Of a stretch of DNA of 64,000 nucleotides, positions 53,665 to 64,000 are shown piece by piece; within the stretch, counting starts at the first letter, position 1, and every line of letters starts with the position of its first letter. The stretch is from the NCBI GenBank assembly GCA_030068075.1, contig CM057828.1, positions 111,217,699-111,281,698 on the forward strand. The letters are read 5' to 3'. Source of the stretch: Paguma larvata. Taxonomy: Eukaryota; Chordata; Mammalia; Carnivora; Viverridae. Position numbers and translations under genes: made by a program. The notes under the pieces are model-generated. The model was not told the DNA's origin. It did not search any database and saw only the letters and a list, made by a program, of their open reading frames with translations.

Positions 53665-55970
53665 TCGCTTTCCTGTCAGAATACAGCAGTGGTGCAGCAG
53701 AATTCTAAACAAGACCAACCCCTCGCAGCTACTGCCGCTACTTCTGCTCACAGTGGCTTATCCTGACTGGGGCATTCTGACCTCTTCCAAGTAGTCATTT
53801 CTTTCCCTCAGTCTTAGTCAGGTGCCCCACCCCAACCTCTGAGTGCTCAAAAGGCGGGCTCTCCAGGCCCCCAGTCTGTTCTGGGAGCTGTGGGGGATCA
53901 GCCTGATCTCTGGGGCACTCTGGCCTAGCCAAGTTCTCACTTTACAGCTACTCCCCATATGCACCAGGACCCAGGATTTTACCCTTGGCCTTACATGTCT
54001 CACCATTTTGACAAGAAGATCACGCTGGTTGCAAATCTGGGTAGGGTTTCGTGGCGGGGTTTAGGCCCCCAATGAGGTTGTGAAAAAAAAGTCCCGGACC
54101 CAAAATTGCGTGGAAATTCCACTCGCTAACCAGATGTGGTAATAATATTTGATATTAACTCAACCAAGCATTCCACGGAGGTTAAAAATCATGTGCACTT
54201 CCAGGGGGTTATTATTTCTCATTTCATTTGGGGATTTGGGGAAAGTTTTTTGTTTTTCTTTTTTAATATTTTCCCTTTGACTGGGAACCTGGTTTGTGGA
54301 GTATTTGAACTTCCCTTTTCCGGTTTCTGCACAATCCAAACATTTCCTTGGTCGTTAGCATCGCTAATAAGCAGTGGGAGAAGATAGGAAAAAGAGAAGC
54401 TCAAATCGGCCGACTTTGTCTTTAAGGCAGCTCATGAGAGCTTTTATAAAAAAGATTTCAAGGGAGAAAATGTTAGAATGATTGGTGAAAATGAGGTTTG
54501 GGGTTTCTGTGGATTTAAATTGGTTTGCCTTTCCTGTGTCCTACTAGAAAGGATAATAAGATTTAATTTGGATTTTGGCGTCAAGAGACCAGCAGCTAGC
54601 TTTGGGATTATTACAGGCTCTTTTAGGAGATTAATTGAAGATACTTACTTGGGCCAAGGGAGAATCTGGTCCTTTATGTTTTAAAGACACTCTCCTTTGT
54701 AACTAATTGCACATAAAAGATGAAAATGTGCTTTCATCTATTAAAAAATTAGTACTTCATTTTTTCCCATTAAAAAAAAATACTGTGACATTTCTGCAAA
54801 ACAATGCTTTTCACTTTCGATAGGCTTTGATGGCTCAGGTTTGTTTTATTCCCCCTTTATTTGTTTGGAAATATGCGATGCCTATGACGACGCAAATGCA
54901 TGATCAGCGTGAAGCAAAGGCTGGAGATATTTGGAAGTCAAGAATTTTGCAGTATTTGGAAAGCCTGTTTTTTTTTTTTTTAAACGTAAGAATGTTTTGA
55001 AACGCTGAATTTACTTGGCTTAGAAAATCCAAGGACTAAATTTGTATTTAGGCATCACCGGCTCCACCTTCTGCAGCTCTGGGTCCTGGACAGAAACCAG
55101 GGGACGCCTGTGAATCTGGGAGAGAGTCAGGCTGGCCCCAGGCTCAGTTTCCATAACCTCAGGGCAAGGTGAGGAAGAGCTGAGCGTCTGAATCGGCCAC
55201 GGAATGTGAAATGGAAAATCTAAGGCCAGCTTTGCCCCTGCCCCTGAGGAAAATATGCATAGAGCACGGAGAGTCACTGCCCCAAGGGAATATTTCTTGC
55301 CTTGGAGACAAAGTCCAAGCGTCGCTTTATTTTTAAGGGTCTAAAATAAGTTCACAAAGTCATGCAAGGAAGATGATCTGAATCCAGATCTTTTGTTCAG
55401 CTTCTTTGCATGTAGCATAGGCCCAAGTGTGGCACTTTGTATGTCATGGGTCTGCAAAGAAACCTCTTTGTGATTTGCATTATTAAAGCTCTGGAACATC
55501 ATAAAAATGTCTTGTTTTTCAGATACTATTAGTAATCGGAGGAAGGTACGAATTTGAATGGATTCTCTAACATACAAGTTTCTATTTTGGAGGAAATGTA
55601 TACTAATGTGGTTTGGTTTCTTTTCAGGTCCCACGGCATGTGCAGAGTATAATCCATTATATATTATATATAACAGTATTGGATTTATTTCTTAGTACCC
55701 TGCGTGGAGGAACAATGGATAACATTTTTACTATAGTTTATACCAGCCTTTGTCTTCATGGGGAAAACATTCTATTTGCTTTCTTTTATGACTGCCAGCA
55801 GGGTGTCTTGGAGACAACAATATCTTCAGAGTTTTAAGGGCTGAGGAATCCAAGAGTATAAGCAAGGCCAGGAGCTTTGTCAGAACTAACTGCTCCCTTT
55901 GCCTCATAAAACTGCTATCTACATCAATCTCTGTTTATTTTTTCTCCTGCTTTTTAATTTGCTTAATGGA

Positions 55971-56020
55971 CTTCGGCCGAAGACTTTCCTCCATGTCTGA
56001 GGAAAGTCAAGTCTAATAAA
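55971..56020 (+). other. Palindrome plus perfect hairpin followed by AATAAA
   Basis: CTTCGGCCGAAG (55971-55982) is a 12-bp palindrome. It abuts GACTTTCCTC - 7-nt loop - GAGGAAAGTC (55982-56008), a perfect 10-bp stem. An AATAAA hexamer follows at 56015-56020. The stem is not a histone-mRNA-type stem-loop (wrong stem and loop size). Function unknown. Confidence 0.55.
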
Positions 56021-56215
56021 CCCCCAAGGACTTAGCAAGCATAGTTCAGCACTTTTGGGTTATTTTGTCTGACTTTCATCTTTGCTGCTGCAGAAACAAT
56101 GGCTGTGGCGGACCTTGAGCCTCACCCTGAAGATTTGGAGCCTGGGAAGCAATAAACCAGATAAGTTATGCCTCCCTGCTCTTTGTTCTCCTTCTCTGCT
56201 GTGCTCTTCTTTCCT

Positions 56216-56260
56216 CCTCCTCCTCCTCCTTCTTCTCCTCCATCTCTCCCTCCCTCTCTC
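56216..56260. repeat. (TCC/TCT)n pyrimidine run
   Basis: TCCTCCTCCTCCTCC followed by TTCTTCTCCTCC and CTCCCTCC. Frames over it are low-complexity. Confidence 0.85.
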
Positions 56261-56659
56261 CTCTTTTTGGTGCTATTTTATCTCCTGTTTCATATCATTT
56301 ACTTTTTCTGCACTTTCTTTGACTTATTCATAAGCCAGAAAATGACATAGCTTGACATTTTAGCTCACCATACCAAGGGCTTCATAAGGGTTCATTCAGC
56401 ACGATGAAGAGGATGTTTCTCATGTCTGCAAGGAGCTCACGCTCTGGTGAAATGAGCTCTGGATGTGTCGAGGATGGTGAAAAGAGAAACATCATTTGTT
56501 GGGGGATCAGGGGAAGCTAAGCTGAGAGAGGTAGGATTAGCTGATGATGCAAGGTTTTCATGGCAAGACTGAAGGCTGAAGAAGCTGATGATCTAGGTAG
56601 ATACTTGGTCACCTTCATGAGAAATCATTGGCTAACTGGTTAAACATCCAGACTATTGG

Positions 56660-56770
56660 GTTTAGAAACCAGGTGGACCAAGTCAACATTTTTGGGTAGG
56701 ACCCCAGGAATCTGTATATTCAGCAAATGCTTCAGTGGTTCATTGAAGTTTGCAGAATCACTGACTAAAG
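56660..56770. repeat. Possible MER5-like DNA-transposon relic
   Basis: 'ggtaggaccccaggaatctgtatattcagcaaatgcttcagtggttc...gcagaatcactga' resembles the second half of MER5-type elements. Weak. Confidence 0.35.
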
Positions 56771-56797
56771 CTGTAGGGAGCCTTACTCTTTTATTTT

Positions 56798-56910
56798 CTA
56801 ATTTTTTTAATTTATTTTTTTAATGTTCATTTATTTTGAGAGAGAGAGAGTGCACATGAACAGGGGAGTGGCAGAGAGAGAGGGAGAAAGAACCCAAGCA
56901 GACTCCACCT
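56798..56910 (-). repeat. Truncated carnivore SINE, antisense
   Basis: Poly-T start, GAGAGAGAG tract and 'aagaacccaagcagactcc', ending before the tRNA head. Confidence 0.8.
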
Positions 56911-56943
56911 TCTCACTCTCTCTTTTAAAAGCTGCATAGTTTA

Positions 56944-57062
56944 GGGGCACCTTGGTGGCTCAGTTAAGCATCCAATTCTTGGTTTCCACTCAGGTCATGA
57001 TCTCATGGTTGGAGAGATCGAGCCCCTCTTCAGGTTCTGATAGTCCAGAGCATGTTTGGGAT

Positions 57063-57097
<35 letters not shown>

Positions 57098-57153
57098 TTC
57101 TCTCCCCCCAGCCCCTCAGTAAATAAATAAACTTAAAAAAATTTAAGTTTTAA
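56944..57153 (+). repeat. Carnivore SINE
   Basis: Head GGGGCACCTTGGTGGCTCAG, long CT tract (57062-57108) and AAATAAATAAACTTAAAA tail. Confidence 0.92.
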
Positions 57154-57260
57154 AAAAGCAGCGTATTTTAATAGGTGAATATGATTATTTTACATTTATT
57201 GTATTTATCAACACATTTGTGCTACTTCCTACCACCTTTCTCGTACCATGTTTTTTCTGT

Positions 57261-57282
57261 TCTTTTCTTTTCTTTTCTTTTC
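57261..57282. repeat. (TCTTT)n microsatellite
   Basis: Four to five TCTTT units. Confidence 0.85.
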
Positions 57283-57342
57283 CTTTTTGTTCTGTTCTTT
57301 TTTCCTTAACTTTCCTGACATCTGTTGAATTGTTAAAGCTTG

Positions 57343-57375
57343 TGTGGTGGTGGTGGTGGTGGTGGTGGTGGTGGT
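57343..57375. repeat. (GGT)n microsatellite
   Basis: About eleven TGG units. Confidence 0.95.
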
Positions 57376-57629
57376 TTTGAATCTACTTTTTTGCCCTCTA
57401 TGTTTGGTTAAATATTACAGCTTATAATACTTCTTAAAATTTGTTTAATTTTATTTTGCATTTCCCTAATGATATCTTAAGTTATCCAGTGCCTCTGTCC
57501 TCCTCACAGACAGCACAGGTGCTGTTAGTAGGCTGGCATGTTTTGCATACTTTCCATCTTATCCCCATATCTTCATATTATTGCCATCTGGAATTTCAGG
57601 GCTACCTCTTTAAAAACAAAATACAATCT

Positions 57630-57830
57630 GGACACCTGGGTGGCTGTTGGTTAAGCATCTGACCTTGGCTCATGTCATGATTTCATGGTTCATGAGTTCA
57701 AGCCCCTTATCAGGCTCTCTGCTGTCAGCACAGAGCCCACTTCAGATCCTCTGTCCCACTCTCTCTGCCCCTCGCCCACTTGTATGTTTTCTCTCTGTTT
57801 CCCTCAAAATAAATAAACTAAAAAAAACCC
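57630..57830 (+). repeat. Carnivore SINE, 5' end degraded
   Basis: GGACACCTGGGTGGCTGTTGG head (lacks part of the CAGTCGG segment), 'ctgctgtcagcacagagccc' middle, CT tract and AAATAAATAAACTAAAA tail. Confidence 0.92.
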
Positions 57831-58089
57831 CAAGTATTAATATTTAATTCACAGTAGTTAGCTATATCAACTTATTTTACTAACACTTTCCTTGCTAAAG
57901 ACTATATTCCTTAACAATTTGGGAAGGCTCTGTAGGTAGTCAGCTTTCTAAGCTTTTGTGTTTGAAAATGACTTTATTTGGCCCTCATATTGAATGATCC
58001 TTTATCCTAGTATGATTGACAGTTACTTTATCCAGCACTTTGAAGATATTATGCCACTGTCTTTTGATATCTGTTATTGGTGAGGTATT

Positions 58090-58497
58090 TGCTATTACCT
58101 GTGGCAGGCAAACGTTAATGTGGTCTCCATGATCTTCCCTACTGGTGTTCGTAATCTCTCCTTTTGAGTGTAGCTGCTTGCTTCTAATCAATAGACTATG
58201 GCCAGACAGATGAGATATCACTGCTGGGAATACGGTATGTTATGTAAGATGGCCTTGCTACAAGACTGGCTCTAGAGTCTCACTCTGTTGAACTCTGTTG
58301 ACAACCTGAATGGGCTTGGAAGTGAACCCTTCCCCAGTTGAGCCTCCAGATGCAAATCCAGCCATGGCTGATACTTTGATTGCAGCCTCACAGAGAACCT
58401 AGGTAAGCTGTGTCCTGACTCCTAACCGATAGTAACTGTGAGATAAAGAAATACATGTGGCTTTATGCTGCCAAACTTGTGTTTCACTACAAAGTGT
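58090..58497 (+). mobile_element. MLT1-type solo LTR (MaLR family)
   Basis: 'gggcttggaagtgaacccttccccagttgagcctccagatgcaaatccagcc...gctgatactttgattgcagcctcacagagaacc...gtcctgactcctaacc...gtaactgtgagataaagaaatacatgtgg' is the distinctive 3' half of MLT1 LTRs. No internal MaLR sequence beside it. Confidence 0.8.
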
Positions 58498-58960
58498 CTA
58501 GGTAGAGTCTGATTTTATTTATTTATTATTATCCTTTCCACACTTTGCATGTGCTTCGTATATGAGGACTCTTTTTTCCTTCAATTCAGGAAAATCATCA
58601 GCCATTAGTTCTTCAAAAAATTGCCACTCCACCATCCTGTATATTCTCTGCTTCTGGAACTCCTATTGTGTCCTTTAGGAAGGGTTACCTGGATTCTCTT
58701 CTATATTTCCCATTTCTTTATCTATCCATGATTCACTCTGGAGCCCTGAGAACAAAATTACAGCACTATTCCTTCCTGCGGCTGTGACAAATCTGATATT
58801 TATTATCCCTTCTGTTTAGTTTTAAATTTTAGTTTATGTATTTTTGTTTGGATTCTAGTATTTGCCTTTTGTAATCTTCCTTGTTCTGGATTCAAGTATT
58901 TCTGTTTCTATTTCTTTGTTTCATAACGTCTTGTTCTTGGGTTAGCTTTCTTGGAAAGAT

Positions 58961-59028
58961 GCGTGTGCATGTGTGTGCTTGCAGTGTGTGTGTGTATGTG
59001 TGTGCATGTGTGCATGCACACACACATG
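58961..59028. repeat. TG/CA repeat with self-complementary centre
   Basis: A TG-rich run turns into a CA run around a perfect 16-bp palindrome TGTGTGCATGCACACA (59007-59022), so the strand could fold back on itself. Confidence 0.85.
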
Positions 59029-59894
59029 CCAGTTTTCCTTTCCCCGTGTTAATGCCTCTATCTGAATAGTTTATTATTGTTCCTGCCCCTCAAGGTCCCT
59101 GATTTGGAAACATTTCTTTTTTTGGTGTGTCCAGTGGGGATGTAACAGCTCCTGTTCCTAAGTCAGTGAGGCTTACTTACTTTGGGATCATAAAGCTGCC
59201 TCTATCTCCTCTCACCACATCAGGTAGCAGCTCTATGCAGCTTAACAGCCCAGCATGGAGACCCCATCCAAAACGGGGAGCCCCAACTTAGACCCTGATT
59301 TCATGCATGTTTCAATTGTGAAGCCCACTTATACTGTTTTGTATTCTGTTCTGATCATGGCCCGCCTGTGGATTCATTATCTAATTTTCATTATGGTTAT
59401 GATTTTTAAAATTAATTTATTTTAGCCTGTTAATGCTATATGTTTGCAATACAGGCAGGAGATTAATGTGTGTAATCACAACACTGTTGGCGATTCCCAG
59501 AATTACTAACATTAAATTTTTTTACTGCCCTATTTGGTTAGGATAGAATATTTTCATACTATCTTTGAGTCACTGACCAAACCCTCCTTTGCCATTGTTT
59601 TTAGAGAGACTATATGAAAAACACTTGTTGGGTTATGATCCATCTTGTTAGGTTATAGTTAGTATTATCAGAGCTCATTAACTACCTTCATAGGCAGATG
59701 CGATATCAAATTAAATTTGGCTTTAAAAGATATACACACAAATATATTTATATTATTTATTTCTTATACTTTTTATGTTTATGCTTATTTATTTATATTG
59801 TTTATTATATTTATTCAATATATATAATATTTATTTCAAAGTAGCCCATACAAGCAAGAAGAAGAAGTTACAAAAGCATTAAGGCATTTTGAGC
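59029..59894. other. Non-coding stretch, AT-rich, nothing recognised
   Basis: Ends with a TTTA/ATAT-rich low-complexity stretch (59740-59835). Confidence 0.45.
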
Positions 59895-60170
59895 TATGGA
59901 AGCATTATAAGATCAGAGTAAATGCAGGATACAGGATGAGACGCAGTCGGAATCAGGGCTTTGGGACCAGGACCAAGCAAGGGTCTGGCTGGATTTGAAA
60001 CCCAGCTCCTTTCCTTGCTTCTTGCACAATCATGGGTTCTCTGTGCCTCAGTTTTCTTATCTTTAGAGGGGGGAGAAGAGTAGAATCTTCTTTTTAGAGT
60101 TGTAGTGAGGATCAAGTGAGTCGATCCATGGTATATGTCCAGGTATTTTCTGGCATGCAGTAAGTGCTAA
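59895..60170 (+). repeat. MIR relic, sense
   Basis: 'tcagggctttgggaccaggacc...ggctggatttgaaacccagctcctttcc...ctgtgcctcagttttcttatctttag...tagagttgtagtgaggatcaagtgag...ggcatgcagtaagtgct' is a good MIR match. Confidence 0.8.
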
Positions 60171-60289
60171 GGAGAGGCCAACCAATATTATTAGAACTGT
60201 AAAGTTTATTGAATCAGCAGTTTCAAAGAGGCTAATAGTCTTTTGGATGTGTAGGAGCTGGTGTATCTGTTAAAAAGAATCAGTCTTTT

Positions 60290-60727
60290 TGTGATGGTTT
60301 AAGTGTCAACTTGACTGGGCCATGGGGTACTTAATCAAACATTGTTCTAGGTGTGTCTGTGAGTGCCTTTCTGGATTTGGTTAACAGTGGAATAGGTAGA
60401 CTGAATAAAGCAGATGCCGCCCTCCAGTGTGGGTGGGCTTCATCCAGTCAATTGAAGATCTAAATAGAACACAAGGACTGAGTAAGAACTCCTCTTGTCT
60501 AACTGCCTTGAGCAGACATCAGTGTTGTCTTGCCTTTAGACTTAAATTGAAACATCAGTTCTTGGGTCGGAAGCCTGCCAGTCTTTGGACAAGAACTTAC
60601 ACCATGGGCTTTCCTGAGTCTCCAGTTTGTTAACTGCACATCTTGGGACTTAGCCTCCATCACCACCTAATCCTTATTTCCTAGATATCTCTTATTAATT
60701 CTGTTTCTCTGGAGAACCCTAACACAC
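60290..60727 (+). mobile_element. ERVL-type solo LTR (MLT2-like)
   Basis: TGTGATGGTTTAAGTGTCAA start, 'cttgactgggccatggggtac', 'gtgggtgggcttcatccagtcaattgaag', and 'ctgtttctctggagaaccctaacacac' end. Only an LTR is present; no coding region. Subfamily uncertain. Confidence 0.65.
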
Positions 60728-63198
60728 TCTTTCTCTTCTAGCTGGGTTTTGTGTGTGTATAGGTGTGTGGTGAGGTTGTGCCTTGTATTACCTTCAGTCT
60801 TGAGTTTTGACCACACTGATGTTGAAAGACACTAACTTCAACGCCTATAAGCCAGATGACATCCTCTTATAAAAATGGAGTCCAATACAATTACAAAGGG
60901 TTCATTTTGCTTGTGATACTGTCTCTTCCATCACCTAATTTCAGTACGAAGCAGTGCTGATCTGAGTGTTTCCAAGCCTGCTCTCCCTGACGCTAGATCT
61001 GCTTCTCACATGCTGTTCTCCTCCCCCTGAACTCTTTCATCTCCGTTTCTGGACTCAGGGAGCCTAGACCTTTTATCCTGTCATACATTTGTAAAATCCT
61101 AAAAGTAAACCTTGCCTTTGGGGGCATTGAGACTGCTCAGTGGCTGCCTTCATCCCATAGGAATGAGGCTCTGCCTTTGCCCTTCCCCAGACCTCGGCGC
61201 CACGTCCTCAGGAAAATGCTGGAGTAAACAAATCCTTCCTGTACTGTAATTATTCAATTCCACAATATTTGTTCTTTCCAAAATACACTTCTGTATCTAC
61301 TGACTCGTTCTTTTATTTTACTTTACATCAGTGGTTCTAAACCTTTTTGGAGTTGTCTCTTCAGAATCTGATGAAAACCATGGCCACCAGAGAATGTATA
61401 TTCACACATAAACATGCAAACATGCACAGGGAATTCACTCCCAAAGCTGCATGTGGACCTGCCTTAAGAACCCCCACACTAGATGGTTGTCAAAACACTT
61501 CTAACTTGGCAAATTCTGGTTCATTTCTGCATTTCCAGGGACTCTGAAATTTTTCTAAGGCTTTGGACTCCCCTGTCCCAATGGGTTATAAATAAGATCT
61601 TGAGGTGTCTGTTTCAATCTGTGGAAAATGTTTCATTGCCAGTTAAATACTAAAAAGACCAGAAATAGATTTTTCGAAAAGAGAAAATACACTTGTCATC
61701 TCATTTCTCAAGGAACCATTTCACTAACTGACAGATAAATGTGCTGTTAACACATCTCCATCATGGGTTTTATCATCTCAGAGAGAAACTCAGACTTACT
61801 CAAAATCCTAATAATACAATGTCCCCATGAAAAACCCACAAAAGGCTTACTTCTGTGTCATTTCCTTATATTCCTTCAGAAGTCATGATTAAAAAAGTAT
61901 TTGATGTTCTCTTGTCAGTATGTTCTTCGAAATAGGTAGATTTTGACTCATTGCCAGGAATATTGTTTTCCAAACACATAAAGTCATTTTATCTCAGATG
62001 TTTCCCTCCAAATGTCTTATAGCAATACACATTTCTAGAGGAACTCATTAATTTTAAATACGACTTGGACAAGGAGTTGATAGATGGAGTATTTATTAAT
62101 TTCATTTTCTTTGCTCTTCATGTTATCTGGAGTGGAGGCTCAGAAAACTGACCACCACATTCGTGATAAATGCTGGCATAAAGGATGCTGGGATCATATT
62201 CATCCTTTGAGGTCAGATGTTGGCAAGTCTTGACAATCATGACTGATCAGAATCTTAAAGGCAATATCCTTATCTGACAGCACAGATAAGGTAGAATTAT
62301 CTAGTAGAAGACTTTCTTGCTGTCTTACTACCACCTCATGCCCTTCAGGCATCGCATTCCATCCCCATCCCGACCTGGAAGTGTCCAGCACCCTCTTGCT
62401 GTCCTAGGCTGACTTTGCTATAGCATCTCATCCAGGCCCACAAGTCTTAGCAGAACCACATTCTTCAAATCTTTGTCTATGCCTAAATTCTAATGACATT
62501 TGACTGTCTCTGTCCTTCCCTCCAATGCTCGTTCTCTGTTCTTCTTGCTCAAATTTAATCAGGATTCACTGAATTTGGTCCCTCTTGAATGAAGTATTTG
62601 CATTTTAAAAATGAGTCATCTGTGATTTAACCTTAAAGAGGAGGCCAGTATTGTGAGTCAGGTCCCAGCTGGAGGGCTAGGGACAAGATTTGGATTACCA
62701 AAGAACTCAAATTACTTCACAGAGAGAAAGGTGTGGACTTTGATGCCATTTCTTAAAGACTCACCTTCCTGACCAATGTTTTCTTAGTCCTCATTAGAAG
62801 TCAGTCAAACTATTGTTTTCAGCTCCCCTGAAAAGTGAGCTGGGTATACAAAGCAATTGGTAGTAATGATTACAGGAGACACACTGAGCGAAGCGTTTAA
62901 GAAGGAAGAGTCTCTTGGACATGAAGGACCCGTCCTAGACTGTTGGACAGATGCCATCAATCCCCGGTGCTGAAAGGAATATCTTCATGTTTCCAGAATA
63001 AAAGTAGAATTTTTGTGCCCAATCATGTCTAAGCTGATTGTGCTAGAGAGAGATATCTGGAGAGTGAGGAGAAAGATAACCAGTGCTGGGAACTTTTCTA
63101 TTCCTAATACATATCCTCTCCTCCTGTAACTCACCTTTGTACCCACCTTTCTATGAGAACTATTGAAGAAAGAAGCCCTGTTTAAAAATGGTCTCTAG
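60728..63198. other. Non-coding stretch, mostly unassigned
   Basis: Apart from a possible hAT-type start (CAGTGGTTCTAAACCTTTTT near 61331), I see no repeat or exon. Confidence 0.45.
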
Positions 63199-63410
63199 GG
63201 GTGCCTGGGTGGCTCAGTCGGTTGAGCGTCCAACTTTGGCTCAGGTCATGATCTCACGGTTCATGGGTTCGAGCCCCGTGTTGGGGTCTGTGCAGACAGC
63301 TCAGAGCCTGGAGCCTGCTTTGGATTCTGTCTCCCTCTCTCTCTGCTCCTCCCCCACTCATACTCTGTCTCTCAAAAATTAAATAAACATTAAAAAATTA
63401 AAAAAAAATA
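63199..63410 (+). repeat. Feliform SINE, young-looking
   Basis: Head GGGTGCCTGGGTGGCTCAGT, GGGTTCGAGCCCCGTGTTGG box B, GACAGCTCAGAGCCTGGAGC. Perfect 14-bp target duplication AAAATGGTCTCTAG (63185-63198 and 63411-63424). Confidence 0.96.
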
Positions 63411-63424
63411 AAAATGGTCTCTAG

Positions 63425-63883
63425 CCTGTTTTATTAAAAAAAAGGACATACCCATGGATCATCTTTTTAATGCAATCGAGGAACTATGACTGTGTATCTT
63501 ATGGAAAATTCTAGAAAATTCTTTAAAATTTTGTTAAAATTCAAGAAGCTTTGTTTTTAAGTTTTGTTTTTTTTTTTAATTTGGTTAAGAGGCCCCTAAG
63601 CCCTGTTTCTACTATTACTTCAGGTGGATCTCAGAGTCTTCGATTTCCCATTGAAAAAAAAAAGTGTTTTATTTTCTGTAAACCCGTTATGAAAATCATT
63701 GTGTCTAAATAGGAGTGGAAAGCCACTTTTGTGGGAAATCTGTGAGTTTTCTGTTTCCTCAGTGTTTGTGAGGAAGAACTTTGTAGTGTTCCCAGGCAGC
63801 AAGTCACAATTTGCATTTTGGAATTCTAAACAAAACAAGTTCAGAAATGGAGATGGATCCCAGGACTAGGGAACAAAAACAAG
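63425..63883. other. Non-coding stretch, nothing recognised
   Basis: T-rich near 63540-63580; no repeat or exon. Confidence 0.45.
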
Positions 63884-63891
63884 ACACACAT

Positions 63892-63935
<44 letters not shown>
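63884..63935. repeat. (AC)n microsatellite
   Basis: About 20 uninterrupted CA units preceded by ACACATAAAC. Confidence 0.97.
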
Positions 63936-63937
<2 letters not shown>

Positions 63938-64000
63938 CATGAGGGTAAGTCAGGCTAAATACTGTACTTGGCTCATCGCAAAGATTTATGACCATTGTTT

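Larger units (their letters stand above)
53665..56797. other. Repeat-poor, gene-free block
   Basis: About 3.1 kb with no SINE or LINE that I recognise, apart from a TCC-rich run (56216-56260) and a hAT-like patch near 56660-56770. The part 54.1-54.8 kb is AT-rich with many TAAT-type motifs. Could be regulatory or just unmasked old sequence. Contains the hairpin at 55971-56008. Confidence 0.4.

Overview
This window is mammalian nuclear DNA, almost certainly from a cat-family (felid or close feliform) genome. The diagnostic feature is about twenty tRNA-derived carnivore SINEs. Their head reads like GGGGCGCCTGGGTGGCTCAG, and the body carries the feliform block 'CTGACAGCTCAGAGCCTGGAGCC' rather than the canine form. 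There are also carnivore L1 copies, older L1M/L2/MIR relics, ERVL/MaLR-type LTRs, hAT and Tigger DNA-transposon relics and many microsatellites. I see no bacterial, phage or CRISPR content. Most open frames in the window are chance frames or transposon remnants.

There is one complete protein-coding gene, on the minus strand between about 40.0 kb and 25.4 kb: a C-type lysozyme-like gene that I identify as LYZL1 (the LYZL1/LYZL2 type). I assembled it by eye from four coding exons (39877-40015, 39238-39396, 26469-26547, 25586-25655). All have consensus splice sites and compatible phases, and together they encode 148 residues with the catalytic Glu/Asp pair and all eight cysteines. Intron 2 is about 12.7 kb and is filled with repeats. 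An old L1 fragment lies antisense just upstream of exon 1.

Layout. 1-3 kb: unassigned sequence with a CpG-rich patch at about 300-870. 3-7 kb: SINEs, one inserted into another, and an unassigned coding-like frame on the minus strand (5314-5731). 7-25 kb: intergenic, with MIR/L2, SINEs, a Tigger element split by a SINE, and a long GGAA tract. 25.4-40.0 kb: LYZL1. Its intron 2 holds a composite old L1 (31.4-35.3 kb) that has been hit by a DNA transposon, a younger L1, a purine tract and a SINE. 40-49 kb: an old L1 interrupted by a 2.8-kb chimeric L1 insertion with a clear 20-bp target-site duplication, then a solo LTR. 49-53.7 kb: SINEs and another L1. 53.7-56.8 kb: a repeat-poor block with a strong hairpin. 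57-64 kb: SINEs, two solo LTRs, MIR and microsatellites.

The parts do not form a pathway. The biology is one male-reproductive-type lysozyme-like gene in a transposon-rich neighbourhood. The least expected items are the chimeric L1 insertion, the unassigned coding-like frame, proline at the predicted signal-peptide cleavage site of LYZL1, and the hairpin at 56 kb. Repeat family names come from recalled consensus shapes; no repeat library was run.
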